Of a stretch of 64,000 nt of DNA, positions 13,501 through 25,529 are shown piece after piece (the first letter of the stretch is position 1; every line of letters begins with the position of its first letter). Both the position numbers and the translations under genes were made by a program. The notes under the pieces were generated by a model, which did not search any database, had not been told where the DNA came from, and was given only the letters and a program-made list of their open reading frames with translations. The DNA comes from Epiperipatus broadwayi (lineage: Eukaryota > Onychophora > Udeonychophora > Euonychophora > Peripatidae), in assembly GCA_028023455.1 (NCBI GenBank), contig JAQFVV010012434.1:7437157-7501156 (forward strand), given 5' to 3'.

Positions 13501-14535
13501 AAAAAACATAAAAATATATATTAAAACCGAAATAAATAATCAAACCCAAATAAAACAATAGTATAAATAAAAGTCTCATAAATGAAAATTTAATTCTGTG
13601 TTTCTTAACTTATCTTCATTCAAGGCACTAATCAAAATTCTTTTTTTATTTTACAATCTCTAATTTCTGTATTCTTCTAACTTACTTTGTTAGTACTAAA
13701 TTCTTTTAATTTTAAATCTTTTTATTTTCTTACTCTTCTTCTTTTAAATTAATTTTATATTTATTATTGCTGAATATTTAAAACCTATACTTTTATCTTT
13801 CCTCTAAGGTATTCTGATCTTCAAATAAAATAAGAAAATCGTTTTCAAAAATTTCTTACCCTGCCCATTACTATTATTTAACTAATATATCCCCTACCCT
13901 ATATATTTCTTTTAGCTTTTTTTTATCTCTATTTTATTTCTCTTTTATGTTTTTATATATATACCCTCCTTTTTTACTATATTTTTTTTTTTTTATATTT
14001 TCTTTATTATTATTTTTATATAATTCTTATAAAAATTTTTTTATACTGTTTATATGTAAATATTTGCTAAGTTTATTAATTAATTTATTTATTATTATTT
14101 AATATCTGTAAATATACCCAAATTTATATTGTTTTACCTACCATTTTTATCTCCCCACTTTTTTTCTTCTCTTTCATTTTCCTTTATCTTATTTAATACT
14201 AACCTCTCTCCTATCCCGTCTCTTCTGGTTTTCTTTTTTGCTCTTTTTTTCCTTTCTCTTTGTTCCTGTTGAAAGAATTAAGAGCATGAGATAGAGTTGG
14301 TTGAACATATTGCTAAAAAGATAAAAAATGGAGAGTTGAAATCTTAAAATGGATTCCAAGAGATCACCAAAGACCTAAAAACAAACTACTTGTGAGATGG
14401 ATGAATAAAAGAAGGAAGTTTACTGGTGTGACATGGTAAAGAGAGTTTAGAGATCAGGCAAACTGATTTAAATATGGAGAGATCTTCATACAGCAGTGAA
14501 TTAATAATAGTAGAAAATGATGATGATGATGATGG
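10545..14535 (+). pseudogene. Decayed RTE-type LINE, 5' UTR to 3' tail
   Basis: This is a plus-strand relative of the intact element at 46-49 kb. The 5' leader (about 10560-10770) matches that element's leader, sharing GAGGCCTC-like and GGGCAAATTCCTAATGTCCAT words. The region around 10940-11030 matches the N-terminal stretch up to the endonuclease TYNCRSL motif. 11530-11740 matches residues about 259-340, with part of the endonuclease deleted. 12215-12280 matches MKKGKAPGNDG at residue 502 onward, and 12890-12930 matches the FADDVVVFANN region. 14270-14440 matches the C-terminal domain. Many stops, frameshifts and deletions make it non-functional. It ends in a (GAT)n-like tail at 14519-14534, a usual RTE feature. 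An unrelated insertion splits it at 13400-14270. Confidence 0.85.
13400..14270. mobile_element. Unclassified insertion inside decayed RTE
   Basis: The RTE homology stops after GATATCATT (about 13399) and resumes at GAAAGAATTAAGAGC (about 14271), in the codons matching VTDLIEKIKRLK of the intact copy. The intervening 870 bp are strongly pyrimidine-rich on the plus strand. They carry one GC-richer patch near 13420-13455 (GCAACTTTTTGTCTTGCGCG). I see no ORF, no clear terminal repeats and no convincing target duplication. It could be a solo LTR, part of another retroelement, or a filled deletion. Confidence 0.5.
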
Positions 14536-14539
14536 TAAA

Positions 14540-15245
14540 TATCTTGTTAGTACACATACTTTTATTTTATTTATAGTAGTGTTAAGTGTCTGTTGTGAAC
14601 ATAAAATATACTTGTCTTAAGTATTAAAAATCAAGAATTGTTTATTAGTTATTCAAAATTAATTCCCGCATCTATTTATTCACCGTTTTCTGTCTTTTCC
14701 CTATGCAATTTCTATCATGATCTAATTTTTATCTTTCATTGTCCTCATTTGCTTCGGTTAGTATAGAATCTGCCATTATAAGCTTCTCATATCTTTGGTA
14801 ATTTTTCTGTAATAATTACCTTCTTTATTACACACACCCTCAATTTTATTTCAATATATTTTTTAAAATTTTCTTCTTTGTCTACGTCACTGTTTTTTTT
14901 TTAGGAGTTAAAATTGCCACACTAGCCTATGGTAGCTGCTAGTGATATGATGAGACGATGACCAAATATTTTAAATCTAAACATTGTATCACTAATTTAC
15001 TGTGAATTCATATTATTTGTACAGTGATGATGCTATTTTCTTCTAACTAACTAACATATTATACATTGAGGGGTATATATAAAAACTGCGTAAATCAATA
15101 TTTTATTTCTTTTTTATTATAAAAAAGTGATTTTATTCATGATTAGTATAAATAATATACACAAACTTATAATATTAAATTAGTTTCAGATGATTCAATT
15201 TAATACTCTAGAATGTTTGTAATTTTCAAGTTATTTTTTTTCTCC
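14540..15245. other. Spacer with no recognisable gene
   Basis: A+T-rich. A slightly GC-richer patch at about 14920-14970 (CACACTAGCCTATGGTAGC) is not assignable. Confidence 0.45.
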
Positions 15246-15248
15246 ATA

Positions 15249-15312
15249 TGTCATAGCATCGGCCGGGAGGAGAACCCGCAACAACCGTCTGCAATCAACT
15301 GCTTGCTTGCAA
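15249..15312 (-). mobile_element. tRNA-derived SINE fragment
   Basis: Read on the minus strand this ends GGGTTCTCCTCCCGGCCGATGCTATGACA, followed by an A-rich tail. It has a B-box-like GGTTCTCCTCC and shares the CGGCCGATGCTATGACA 3' end with the copies at 19.65 and 58.7 kb. The A-box half is missing or diverged, so it is 5'-truncated. Confidence 0.65.
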
Positions 15313-16305
15313 TTTATTGCTAAATGCACACCTTATGTCATATATTTATTATTCTGTTATTACATAGTTGGCTATGATGTAAATATCTGACATAATTGTC
15401 TAATGAATAATTCACCAATAATATTTTGAATTGCCATTGTTTTAATTTTGACTTTAAAAGTCATGTATAACTTAAAATGTTTATATGATTAATACATTTT
15501 TAATAGCATATTATTAAGAGTTGTTCAAAATTCACTAAAAAAATTTAAATATATCTCAGCTTAATTTTGTTTTCAAATTAAATTTTTCTTTCTAGCGTAA
15601 CATTGCTTTATTAAAAAAATTGTTTTAAAAAATATTCCTAATTAAAACTACACTATTGCCTTTTACTCTTTAGTTACATCTTTTAACTCTCTTGTTTTCT
15701 GTACTAGATCTTAAATTTATTCATTTATATTAAAATAACTAGCAATGATTTAAAACGTTTATATATAATATATTTTAATATAGAATTTCATAAACACAAC
15801 GTAAAAAAAAAAATAATGTACTACATTTGGGATTGACTATATGCCAAATATTTGAAAAAAATATTTAATCACTTTCATTTTTAATAATTATTTCCCAGGC
15901 ATGTTGTTAGAAGTATTTTTATTTTTTGCAAATATGATGAATATATATATATTTTAAAATTTTATTCATAAGTAAAAATATATATTCAATATTTAATACC
16001 ATATCAACATATATTGAAATTTTTTATTACAACTTAATTCGGTATATTGTTCATCTAAACTCTGGTCCAGCTTTTTAAAATTCATGTTTTTAATACAGAT
16101 GAAGAATAAATGAGATAGAATTTGAAGAAATGCGTTTTGAACAAAATTACTCATTCATGAAAATTTTACTATGCATTTTACTTTTATAATGCAAAGGCAT
16201 TTTTACTTGAGCTTATAAAGTTAGAAGCAACGAGAAGCACTGGAGAAACATATCAAATAATTTTAAATTTGTTATATATTCTTATTTTGTATCTAAAGTG
16301 AAAAT

Positions 16306-16402
16306 GTCAAGCGTTGGTGGCCTAGTGGTTAGTATAGCTGCCTTCCAAGCAGCTGGCCCGGGCTCGCTTCCCAATCAACACATTTGACATATGAAAAAAA
16401 AA
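16306..16402 (+). mobile_element. tRNA-derived SINE
   Basis: GTCAAGCGTTGGTGGCCTAG starts the unit, giving an A-box-like GTGGCCTAGTGG. This is followed by a B-box-like GGGCTCGCTTCCC and a TTGACATATG plus A-run tail. It is the same family as 58675-58786 (start GTCAAGC.TTGGTGG, tail TGACA.ATGAAAAAAAA). It is not a functional tRNA gene: no clean cloverleaf forms and it ends in poly-A. No clear target duplication was seen. Confidence 0.75.
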
Positions 16403-17604
16403 CATCTCTAGTTTTATAGTAAGTTCATAAGTTTAAGCATATGAAATCAAACCATAATAAAAAACAACAACAGAATGAAGCAATATAAAAAATATATAAA
16501 ATAACAACAGCTTTTTATTTAGATTTTATTCTGCCAAATTATCTACTATTTTATTATGATATAAGTAAAAAATATGAAATTTCAATGCTTATAGCATATA
16601 AAAACTGAAGAGTTAAAAAATTGTCAAAAAATACAACTTTTGAAGAATATGCTTAGGTGGCTGATCATTCCTTACATTCTTCTTCATTACATTTCTGATA
16701 AAATTTTGTATAAATTTTAAAAGCAATTACCTAAAACTATTTTGAAATTGTGATGTGTGATTATTAAGACTATAAATACCAGGCTAGTTGATTATAGTAT
16801 CTTCAATATTTCATCTTACAGTAAGCCTCTCTTTTATTATTCAGACATTTATTTTAATTAGACATGCATTAAGCTGTGTTAAAATTTTGAACTCCTGAAT
16901 TTTTAAATCAAACTAATTTGTGAATAGAGACATTAATAGCTACTTGATATTTTATGCCTACAGGTATTAGTATTTATGAGTGTAATGTTAGAACATTTTC
17001 AAAAACAGCATTTTTAAAAATATTTCTACCAGGTATGTTCAGTTAGATAATCTAATAATTGTAATATTTAGTTCCATTTGGTCTGTAGAGAGATTTAAAA
17101 ATGAGCATAAATATGAGTATTCTCAATAAATGCATTTATATATTATTTTAAATATATAAAAGAAAAACATTTACCTAGTCAACATCAGGGCAAAGTTATT
17201 TTTAACATTGTAGAGGAATAGCAAGAAGTAGATATTACTGGGTGGTAAGAGCTAATAGTTGTTTTCTTGTTCCATTATCTAAGAATAATTAGATAACTAT
17301 TTAGTGGTCATTAATTGTATACAAACTGAATACCTAAAGGGAAATTATTAAGTTTGCTTGAAATCTGTAAAAGTCTATAAGTTTTACAATTATGGATTTG
17401 AACCCATGTTAAAATTAAAAAAGATTGAAAAACTAATGGATTATACTATGAAGTGAGTATTATTTATATACATATTATTATCATATCTATTTTTTTAAGT
17501 ACATAGACTAATAGTACCATTCACACATAAAAGAATTCATGTTAAAGGCATTGTGATATATTATTTTTGTTTTGCCTTGTTACATTCCAATAAGAATTAT
17601 TTAA

Positions 17605-17811
17605 AACAGGCAAAACTCTCTATATGTATTGCCACTCAGTGCAAGCCATAATAATCAATGGATGCCAGAAGGCTTGTGCATAAAATCCCATCTAGTACCT
17701 ACTCATCCAATATTTCCAGACTAGTTTCTGGCACTGAGTGGCTATACCTATAGAGAGTTTTGCCTGTTTTAATAACAGTTATAAGTAAATATAAGAAATG
17801 GTGATCATGTG
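17605..17811. mobile_element. Hammerhead-family A element, truncated, 13-bp TSD
   Basis: The left part is an inverted (minus-strand) family A unit, from AACAGGCAAAACTCTC inward to the hammerhead 3' half (CCAGACTAGTTTCTGG near 17720-17735). It is joined directly to a plus-strand tail that reads GAGAGTTTTGCCTGTTTT and continues to GATCATGTG. The 13-mer AAGAATTATTTAA flanks both ends (17592-17604 and 17812-17824). The CTGATGA half of the ribozyme is absent, so this copy has no complete hammerhead. The inverted ends resemble MITE terminal repeats, but the duplication length and comparison with 38666-39450 argue for a retrotransposed, head-to-head truncated insertion. Confidence 0.75.
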
Positions 17812-18095
17812 AAGAATTATTTAAGTAAGGTTTTATAAAGATTAGATACACATTGTAGAAATCTATCTGAAGTTCTTTGTAAATATAATTGTAAAGCTTT
17901 GTTTATAATTTTGAAAACCATATAGTGTAAAATTAACATATGTAAATAAAAAGTAAATAAGATTCCTTCTAATTAGGTTGTTATTTATATTGGGAAAAAA
18001 TTGAATTAAACTTTTATGGCCAATTATTAGCTGCTGATTTTAATTTGAAATATTTTTGTTAGAGCTCACAAATGTAAACACTATAAAACATAATA

Positions 18096-18485
18096 ACTAA
18101 AACGCACAGGCTTATTATATACCTGTGTCTATATATGTAATATATAGGGTATATGAGCACAAGAATCTCCACATCATGGTGGCCTTTGAGCATTCCATCA
18201 TCAGATTTTCAATTGGATGGACGGTTGAAGAGTTGGAATGTGGAGTAGATTGAAGCCTGTCAATTAAAGTATGAGGATTGGCTATCTTAATTTATATCTG
18301 AGCACTTATAGCATATATGTGTAGAGATGGTAATCTGGACCAACTGATGATTGCTGGTTTAGCATGAAATACGTATATTGGTGATTATTTATCTTTTCAA
18401 CATATATGTGTTCAATTGTATCAGTTTTATGAGACAGTGTGGAGAGTCGTGGGTTGTTTGAAAGTCTGTGCTCATATACCCTATA
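18096..18485 (+). mobile_element. Hammerhead-family B element with 14-bp TSD
   Basis: Flanked by the 14-mer TATAAAACATAATA at 18082-18095 and 18486-18499. The left 66 bp are an inverted tail fragment, followed by a plus-strand unit with a long leader, a hammerhead motif at 18339-18382 and a tail. A perfect 21-bp inverted match (left 18141-18161, right 18468-18488, core GGGTATATGAGCAC) comes from the inverted tail meeting the forward tail. Truncated or decayed relatives lie at 1.3-1.5 and 32.46-32.61 kb. There is no ORF, so the element is non-autonomous. Confidence 0.75.
18339..18382 (+). ncRNA. Type I hammerhead ribozyme candidate (family B)
   Basis: Stem I strand ACCAA (18339-18343) precedes CTGATGA (18344-18350). 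Stem II is a hairpin at 18351-18365 with TGCT/AGCA arms and a U/U mismatch at its base. GAAA (18366-18369) follows. Stem III is minimal (A-U and U-A around the loop ACGU), with cleavage triplet AUA ending at 18377. UUGGU (18378-18382) closes stem I with five perfect pairs. All invariant core residues of the hammerhead fold are present. The U/U at 10.1/11.1 and the two-pair stem III may make it weak. Very short stem III is known for hammerheads in Penelope-like elements. Self-cleavage is inferred, not shown. Confidence 0.65.
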
Positions 18486-18499
18486 TATAAAACATAATA

Positions 18500-19645
18500 T
18501 GCTATATTTATATTAAAACCAAAAAGTATTTATTGTAGTTTTATTTATTTATTGTAAACGTTTTGCCTATTAAATTTGTAGCTGCGTAAATAATTATGTA
18601 TTATGTACAATATAATGTTAAAATGTTTCTTCACTGTATATTATATTTTATTGGCTGCTTACGCTAGATAAAAGATATTGTTCATAATACAATGTGACTT
18701 GACTGTGTTATATTATTAAAATGTTTTTTTAATGTTCGGGTTTTTTATAAATATAAACTACATCCTAATAAACCATAAATTTTAAACGCCAACGACTTCA
18801 TATTCTTTTATAATCTTTTCTTAACGATACGACTCACAAATCTTATTGAATGTTTATTATTTCCTCTTACAGTTTCTTTATTCAAGACCCACTCAAAATA
18901 ATATTTCTAAATATGAGATATTTTTAGTTGACTTTCATATTTTTAAAGATATAAATAATAATAATTATAGGTGCATAGAATAAAATTGGAAAGTTTTTAA
19001 ATTTTTAGATATCTGAGAATTTTAAAAATGATCAAACTGTCGTTCATTAACAGGAATGCTTAATAATTCATTGTTCTTTAGCAGTAAAAGTATATAAAGT
19101 TAATGCTAATTGTAGAATAAAGATAAAAGTAAAAATTCTAGAAATTTGTATCAGTTAATAATTATTAACAGCATTGTAATTTGATTCTTTAAAAAAGCAT
19201 TAATACTTTTAAAAAGGCCTTTATCCTGCAAGAGGGATATCAGTCATATCCAAAATTTAGGTTAAAATATGGGCGAAACTTTGTAGTTTTTACAGGTTTT
19301 AAGCAAATTAAGATTTGTCTTCAGACATCCAAAAACAATCAAAATATCTATCTATCCTATTATTAATAAGTAAATAAATGAATATCCAATAAAAGGTAAA
19401 AACCGTTAAAACTATTGTATGCCTCAATAATACATGGAATATCTGTTTTTTCCATGCAATATCTCAATAAAGAGATGTTTGACAGGTCTTTGTCATACCA
19501 TGAGACATTTAAATGCGTTTTTTCATAAATGTATACGTAGAAAAATAATATTTTTATTACTAAATGAAATTGAACAGGCACATACAACATTTGAAAAAAA
19601 TATTAACGAAAACTTGGATAATGCTAGTATTATATATATATATTT
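18500..19645. other. A+T-rich spacer
   Basis: No gene or element recognised. A short (TA)n tract at about 19631-19645 adjoins the next SINE. Confidence 0.5.
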
Positions 19646-19648
19646 AAG

Positions 19649-19722
19649 TGTCATAGCATCGGCCGGGACACGAACCCGCAACCCGGGCAATTGCCTGCAA
19701 GTGCAAGGCAGTCGCGTTGATT
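19649..19722 (-). mobile_element. tRNA-derived SINE fragment
   Basis: The minus strand reads through an anticodon-arm-like CTGCCTTGCACTTGCAGG, then a B box in GCGGGTTCGTGTCCCGGCC, and ends GATGCTATGACA. This is the best-preserved B box of the four SINE copies here. The A-box half is absent. The overlapping plus-strand open frame (19434-19727) ends in the antisense of this SINE and is not a gene. Confidence 0.75.
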
Positions 19723-19724
19723 TT

Positions 19725-22700
19725 TGAAATCAATTTAGCACAGAAATAAAAATATATATTACTAGTAAATAATATTTGAAAGAAATTTGTTATTAGTTTT
19801 ATATTTTCATACAAAAAAAGGTTTGATGTGTAAATTCACGTCAATGGTATTTTTTTAATTGGATAATAGATTGACAGACACAAAATTGATGAATGCATTT
19901 ATTAAAAATAAAAGAATAAAACATTTATAAGACTAAATTTAATCAAAAGTCAATGAATGAATAAAATAGACTGATGGAGATTATATAGATAAAACTCAAA
20001 ATCATAGATGGATAAACTGTTTCAGAAATCATTATATGTCTGAATATTCTGATGCCTATAAATATAGTCTGTGTTGAGTACTTTAAAATTAAAATACTAT
20101 TTCAAAGCCAGTGACTTCTCATGTAAATATTATGATACAAAATCAGTGATTTCATGAACATATTAACTTCACTGTGGATGACTGGAAACATGACATTGTT
20201 GACCAAATAATAATTTGCATCTTTTTTCAATAGTTGAAAAGGCTATACATTTGAGATTTCCATAAACGTCTAATAACCAGACTAACTTTTCTCAATGGGT
20301 TTGCAACATAGCCATAATTTAGTTAGTGATATAAAGATATTTTCATGGTTAATTTTACCATACATATATCCATGGTGACCACAAACTATTTGATCATTTT
20401 GGATTTATCTCAAAATACAAATATTATTTCCAGATAATAAGTCTTACATGATAAAGATTCAGTTAATAAAGTTTGTATTGGCTTAGAATTACAAGATTAA
20501 CTATATATTATTATTATACTTCCATTCATTTTATTTAAATATTATTGAGCCTCTTTGGTTACCAGTAGATAAAAAAATCAATATCTTTTACTTGCAACTC
20601 AAAAAAAAAAGTCTATTATAAGAAATATGTCAATATTTCTTCATGACTACTCATAACTTCACATCGAATGCTGTTGGTATCAATAATGATTATAGATTAC
20701 ATTAATAAAAGTGTCACTATTATTCCTGTTATTTTGTTCAACTCCTATATAATTATAAGTTTTAGTTTTCAAATTGATAGCTTAATATAAATATAAATTT
20801 AAAAATAAAACTCACCTATCTATAACTTCTATATTCTACATTTAAATAAACTTACAAATTAAGATATATTTTGATTAATGTTAATATCTGGATTATTATG
20901 TACATCAGTTATAGATAGTCAATGAAGTTTTACTGTAATTATGAGTAAATTGTTTTTCGATAAAAATGTTTATAAGTACCAGTTATGTGAAGAGTCCTGT
21001 GAAATAGAGGTAATATGTTTTTTTTTTAAATATTTATAACCCGGATTCAAATCCAGGTAAAATTTTAAAATATTTTATATAGCTGATGATTTTAATAGCA
21101 AATCTAAAATCTTTCTTAGTTATAAAGTATCCAAAATAAAAACTAAATCAGTTTGGCTTTTTACAATCAAGATTTTTTAACAAAATACTTTTTTAAAATT
21201 AAAGATTGTATCTCTATATATTTTCGACCTAACCATAACATTTAAGTAATCTATTTTTGTCCAATATACTTAGAACATCTGTTTGCCAGATTATGATCTA
21301 GAAGTTGAATTCAAATTGAATAAAACTTAAAATTTTAGTTTCAAAAAGATTTAGAATGTTCCTCAGATAACTGACTCTTATAAGACGATGTAATCAACAA
21401 TACATTTATTATTATTTGTAAATGTCTAGATAGCTATTCTTAACTAGAGGATAAAAAATAAAATAAAGTTATAAATTCTTATCACTACAATGCAGAATTT
21501 GACTGACTTGATGAATATTATTTTCTTTTTCACTGTCTTTCTGAAGAGATTTTTCTCTGTAAATGTTTATTTTAATGTTATTTTATTTTTTGCTCATGAA
21601 ATTGAAACTTGATATAGCATTAAAATTGACATTATATTTTGCAAAAACAAAATCAAAACGGATGGTGAATAAAAATATTTTTGAAACTTCTTTGTACTTG
21701 TATTGAGGTGATCTGAAAAGAAATTGGTTGACTGCAGATTATCTCTTAAAATAATTGTCAAGAGTAGTTGAATTGATGTACCAAAAGTATTTTGATAACG
21801 TACAAAAAGATTCTAAGGATCTTTTTCAAAGAAACTTAAGTGATAATAAAAATAACGGTGTCATGGAAAAAATACCATACAATATAAAGTTAAATCAGAG
21901 TCATTTAGATTTTATAAGTTTAATTCTAATGAGATTAGATGTTAAGAAAATCCAAATTATATTTGTTATTTCTTTGCTAACAAAAATTTGAACTTTGATT
22001 AATAAACAAAGTTAAAAATGGAAACAAAAACCAAAAGCATTTTCTGATCAGAAAATAAGTAATAGTATAATTTGTGTGCCACATAATATTTTTCTGGATA
22101 TATCCTTCAGATATAAAGACAATATATGGCTTTAATAGGTACATACTACACGCACATATGTAGGTAATGAATAAATTCAAATTTTAACGGAATATTATTA
22201 TGCTGTGAATTTATTAAATTTAAAGTTTTTGATTTCAAATCATATGTTGATTAACCATGTAAAATTTAAAAAGTAATAGAAAGTTTATCAACACATAAAT
22301 ATTGTAACATGAAACTTATTGTAAAAAATATTAAATTATAGCAACTTCTTTTTGTCACCATGTGTAAATTTATCAATAAAACTGATGTATTATTCTATGC
22401 TGATTTTGAATCTCGCATGAAACATGCATGTGTGCTTATGCATAATGATTAGCCTCTGCGATTATTTTTATTTTATTTTACAGGGAGTATACCTAAAGAT
22501 ATTAATTAAAACTTTTTTCTCCCCCCCCCCCATATGTTGAGCCACTATTTAAAATTAAATTAATTTTAAAGATTATCATCTTCTCATGTAATATTTTTTC
22601 TTAACAAATCAAATCAGGATTAGGCAAATAATATCTTTAGAAATTAATTCTATCCATAAATCATTGCATATATTAATAAGTTAATAGAATAATAATGATA

Positions 22701-23190
22701 AATAGTCACTCAGTAATCGATAATAGTTCGGACATCCTAGCTCAAAAAGAGAGAGAGAAACTATTCAAGAAGTGAATTTTGCGATGATTTTTGAAACTAA
22801 TCCGTGAAACACAAATATATCCATACATAAAACATGATGTCCATTAATGCATTTGATATTTTACAATGTTATCTTTTAATTTCTTCAACAAAGACCATGT
22901 CTAATTATAGTTCTACAATATTATATTCAGAAAAGAACAAAAAATATTTTATAACTAAACGTAAAACAAGAATGGGAAAACATTAACATTTTTAACACAC
23001 AAGCCATTGGTAGGTCTAGTGAATAATGCTTTTTTCTTACTGTTTTTCTTTACAGAAATGTTGGAGAGGTTTTTGTCTGCCCAAAGCTATTCAAAAATTG
23101 TGCTATTTACCCTATTGCATTTATCATAAGTATAATAATTTACAATTAATTATAAATAATTATTAAAACGTTATTTTCTATAAAAAACGA
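19725..23190. other. Long spacer with no supported gene
   Basis: A+T-rich. The open frames at 21755-21991 and 21977-22180 have no recognisable family. Notable only: a C-run near 22521-22531, and GGATTCAAATCC near 21043, which resembles a B box but has no surrounding SINE structure. Confidence 0.45.
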
Positions 23191-23193
23191 TTG

Positions 23194-23199
23194 TTTATT
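23194..23199 (-). promoter_or_regulatory. Possible polyadenylation signal AATAAA
   Basis: AATAAA on the minus strand, about 115 bp downstream of the stop codon of the candidate terminal exon at 23313-23656. In such A+T-rich DNA this hexamer is common, so it supports the gene call only weakly. Confidence 0.3.
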
Positions 23200-23312
23200 A
23201 AAACACATAATAAAAGACATAAAACTTAAAAAAAAAAAAAAAAGAGCGAAATAAAATAACAAAGAAAAATATTTACACACTCTTAGACATATACAAGTCA
23301 ATTTAATATAAT

Positions 23313-25528
23313 TTACATCACTAATAGGAAATTAATCTTTTTTTGTAAATAAAAATAAATAATTCCTTTTATAAATAGACAAAAATTGAAAGCTTTATTT
23401 AATGAAGTAGCAGTATTATTAGTATTTAAATTATTTTCTTTATTATCTATTATTGGGAGTTCTTTAAATTTATTATACTCTGCACATAACGGCTGTCCAG
23501 GTTTATTAATACTCCAATCTTTTTTATAAACTGAGTCAAGCACGTAGTATTTATCTTCATTTCTTTCAATTCTTTTTACAATTTCTCTTTTATTTTCTAG
23601 ACGAAGTAGAAAGTTTTTCAACCATGTTGATGCATTTTCACATCTTATAGGGTTACCTATTTAAAAACAAAACAACAAAAAAAAAGCAAATAAACAATAA
23701 TTTGTCAGAACAACAGATAATTTTATAATTTATGACTATTAAAATTTATATACAGTAAAAATATGTCAGTACCTCGTTTTTGCCTTGTTTAAAAAACAAT
23801 ATTAAAATATTTAACATTAAATTTTATAAAGTATATGCTAACCATAAGATGGCAGATGCTTTGAAGAAAAAATAAAATTTATAATATACACATATAACCA
23901 TAACTTTCTAAAGTACTTTAATTATAAATGCTTATTATACAAGGAAATTTAAGCAGCCTAAACATATGTATTTATAAAAATATATAAAATTTATAAATAT
24001 ATTTCTTAAAAAGTACACAAGTCATAGACTTATATTTGGATATAAAGTTACTTACAGTTTTTTTACAATGATTTATAGAAAAAAAACATAATGTTAATAA
24101 ACGTATTATTTATGATTTTATAGCTTACAATCCAAAATTTAAAAATAAAAAAGGTTAATTTATCATAACGTTGAATATACACTTATTTATAAAAATCACA
24201 GTCAATAATTACTCTTAAGTTTCCAACAGTTTAATATTTCGTAAGATGTATTTTGATCAATTATAATTTTTCAGTTAGGTTAAGATTTTCGTAGCTCCTT
24301 AAGTACCATATACTGTTATGTGTTTATTAATGTATATTTATTTTTTCTAAGTGCTATATTTTTTTAGTAAGCATTTAGTCATAACAACCACTCTTCAACA
24401 AATATAAACAATATTGTTTATCATTATTGATTACATTAATAGTTATTACATTTCATTTAATTTAGATAAATTCCTTAATAAAGTTCAAATCTGTTTACAG
24501 TAAATTTTATATGAATGCAAAATTTAACAACTTTTTACCATTTTTCTATTTGTGAGATATGTTTGCATTATACTGTTATTTTGCTCACAAATTTTTAGTT
24601 TTAAATTAAATAAATATGTGGCATTAAAACTATGTTTTACCATATTCTTAGTTAATTGTAGGATTGAATTTTATTCATATTCTAAATTTTCGCTTCTGGC
24701 TTTTAGAACAAGCTAGTGTAAAACTAATTAAAAACACAAACAGAAAAAGTATACCACAGATGTTTATCTTCTTTTTTTTTTCAATAACATAAATCTTAGA
24801 TTCAAAATTTCATTGGTTATATATATCAGACACATTATGTTAAAGGTAGCTGTTGAATCGATGTATGCAATCTAGTGCTCCTACAGATAAAGATTAATAG
24901 TCAGAAACTAGAATCTTTTAATTAATCTTGCTTTTATAGATGATTATAAAATAGTGTTACAAAGAATTGGATTTATTAACTTCACTTGTTTTTATAACTA
25001 CATAAGTATAACATTCCATTTATTAAAAGTAGCTATATAATTAGGTGGGATGGACATTAAAACCAGAAACCCATTCATATAAAACATACAGCAAGGCATA
25101 TATGCACATATGTGCTTCTTAAAGACACATTTGCCATGCTAAACATAATAATAATTAATAACTTAACAGTATGCAAAAATTCTATAGTTACATTTCAAGG
25201 AACTACCATATGCCAGTTCATAATTAGCATTTTTAAAACATGCTAAAAAAGAATACTTAAAAGTAAACTAATTTCTTAATCAATCTGCACAGTTTATAAT
25301 ATAACTAAAAAGGAGGATTAAAGCATTCTGGGACTTAAGTAATATGTATAATTTTTGCATTTATTAACTAATTACTTTATTACTTGCAAACCTAATGATA
25401 ATAACAATAGTAATAGTAAGCTAAACATAATAGCTTAATGAAAATATTTGGATTTTCAGAGTGGAGATTTGAGTGTGTGTGTGTGCTAAAGAGCAACATT
25501 ACTTACTTTGGAGAGAGCCTCTAATCAT
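23313..25528 (-). CDS. Candidate two-exon gene, unknown protein (121 aa)
   Basis: Proposed exon 1 is 25528-25507 (ATG, seven codons MIRGSLQ plus one base), followed at once by the donor GTAAGT. Proposed exon 2 is 23656-23313, preceded by a T-rich tract and TAG acceptor (TTTTGTTTTTAAATAG). The phases agree: the split codon becomes AGT (Ser) and the frame stays open to a stop, giving 121 residues. Exon 2 starts NPIRCENASTWLKNFLLRL and continues with charged, mixed-composition sequence (KREIVKRIERNEDKYYVLDS, then KDWSINKPGQPLCAEYNKF). The C-terminal 30 residues are hydrophobic and aromatic. Exon 2's first part is less A+T-rich than its surroundings and unlike the low-complexity chance frames nearby. 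I do not recognise the protein. The intron of about 1850 bp and the short first exon are inference; exon 2 alone is the firmer part. Confidence 0.4.
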
Positions 25529-25529
25529 C

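Noticed and set aside
17605-17811. Classification as an ordinary terminal-inverted-repeat MITE
   Set aside because: The 13-bp TSD and comparison with longer family A copies show the inverted ends arise from an inverted fragment facing a forward one, with variable truncation.
18180-18200. CTGATGATGG on the minus strand inside the family B element
   Set aside because: No stem II hairpin or GAAA follows within the required distance.
21035-21060. GGATTCAAATCC as part of a tRNA gene or SINE
   Set aside because: No A box, no acceptor-stem pairing and no SINE tail; similarly for near 506, 17396 and 26751.
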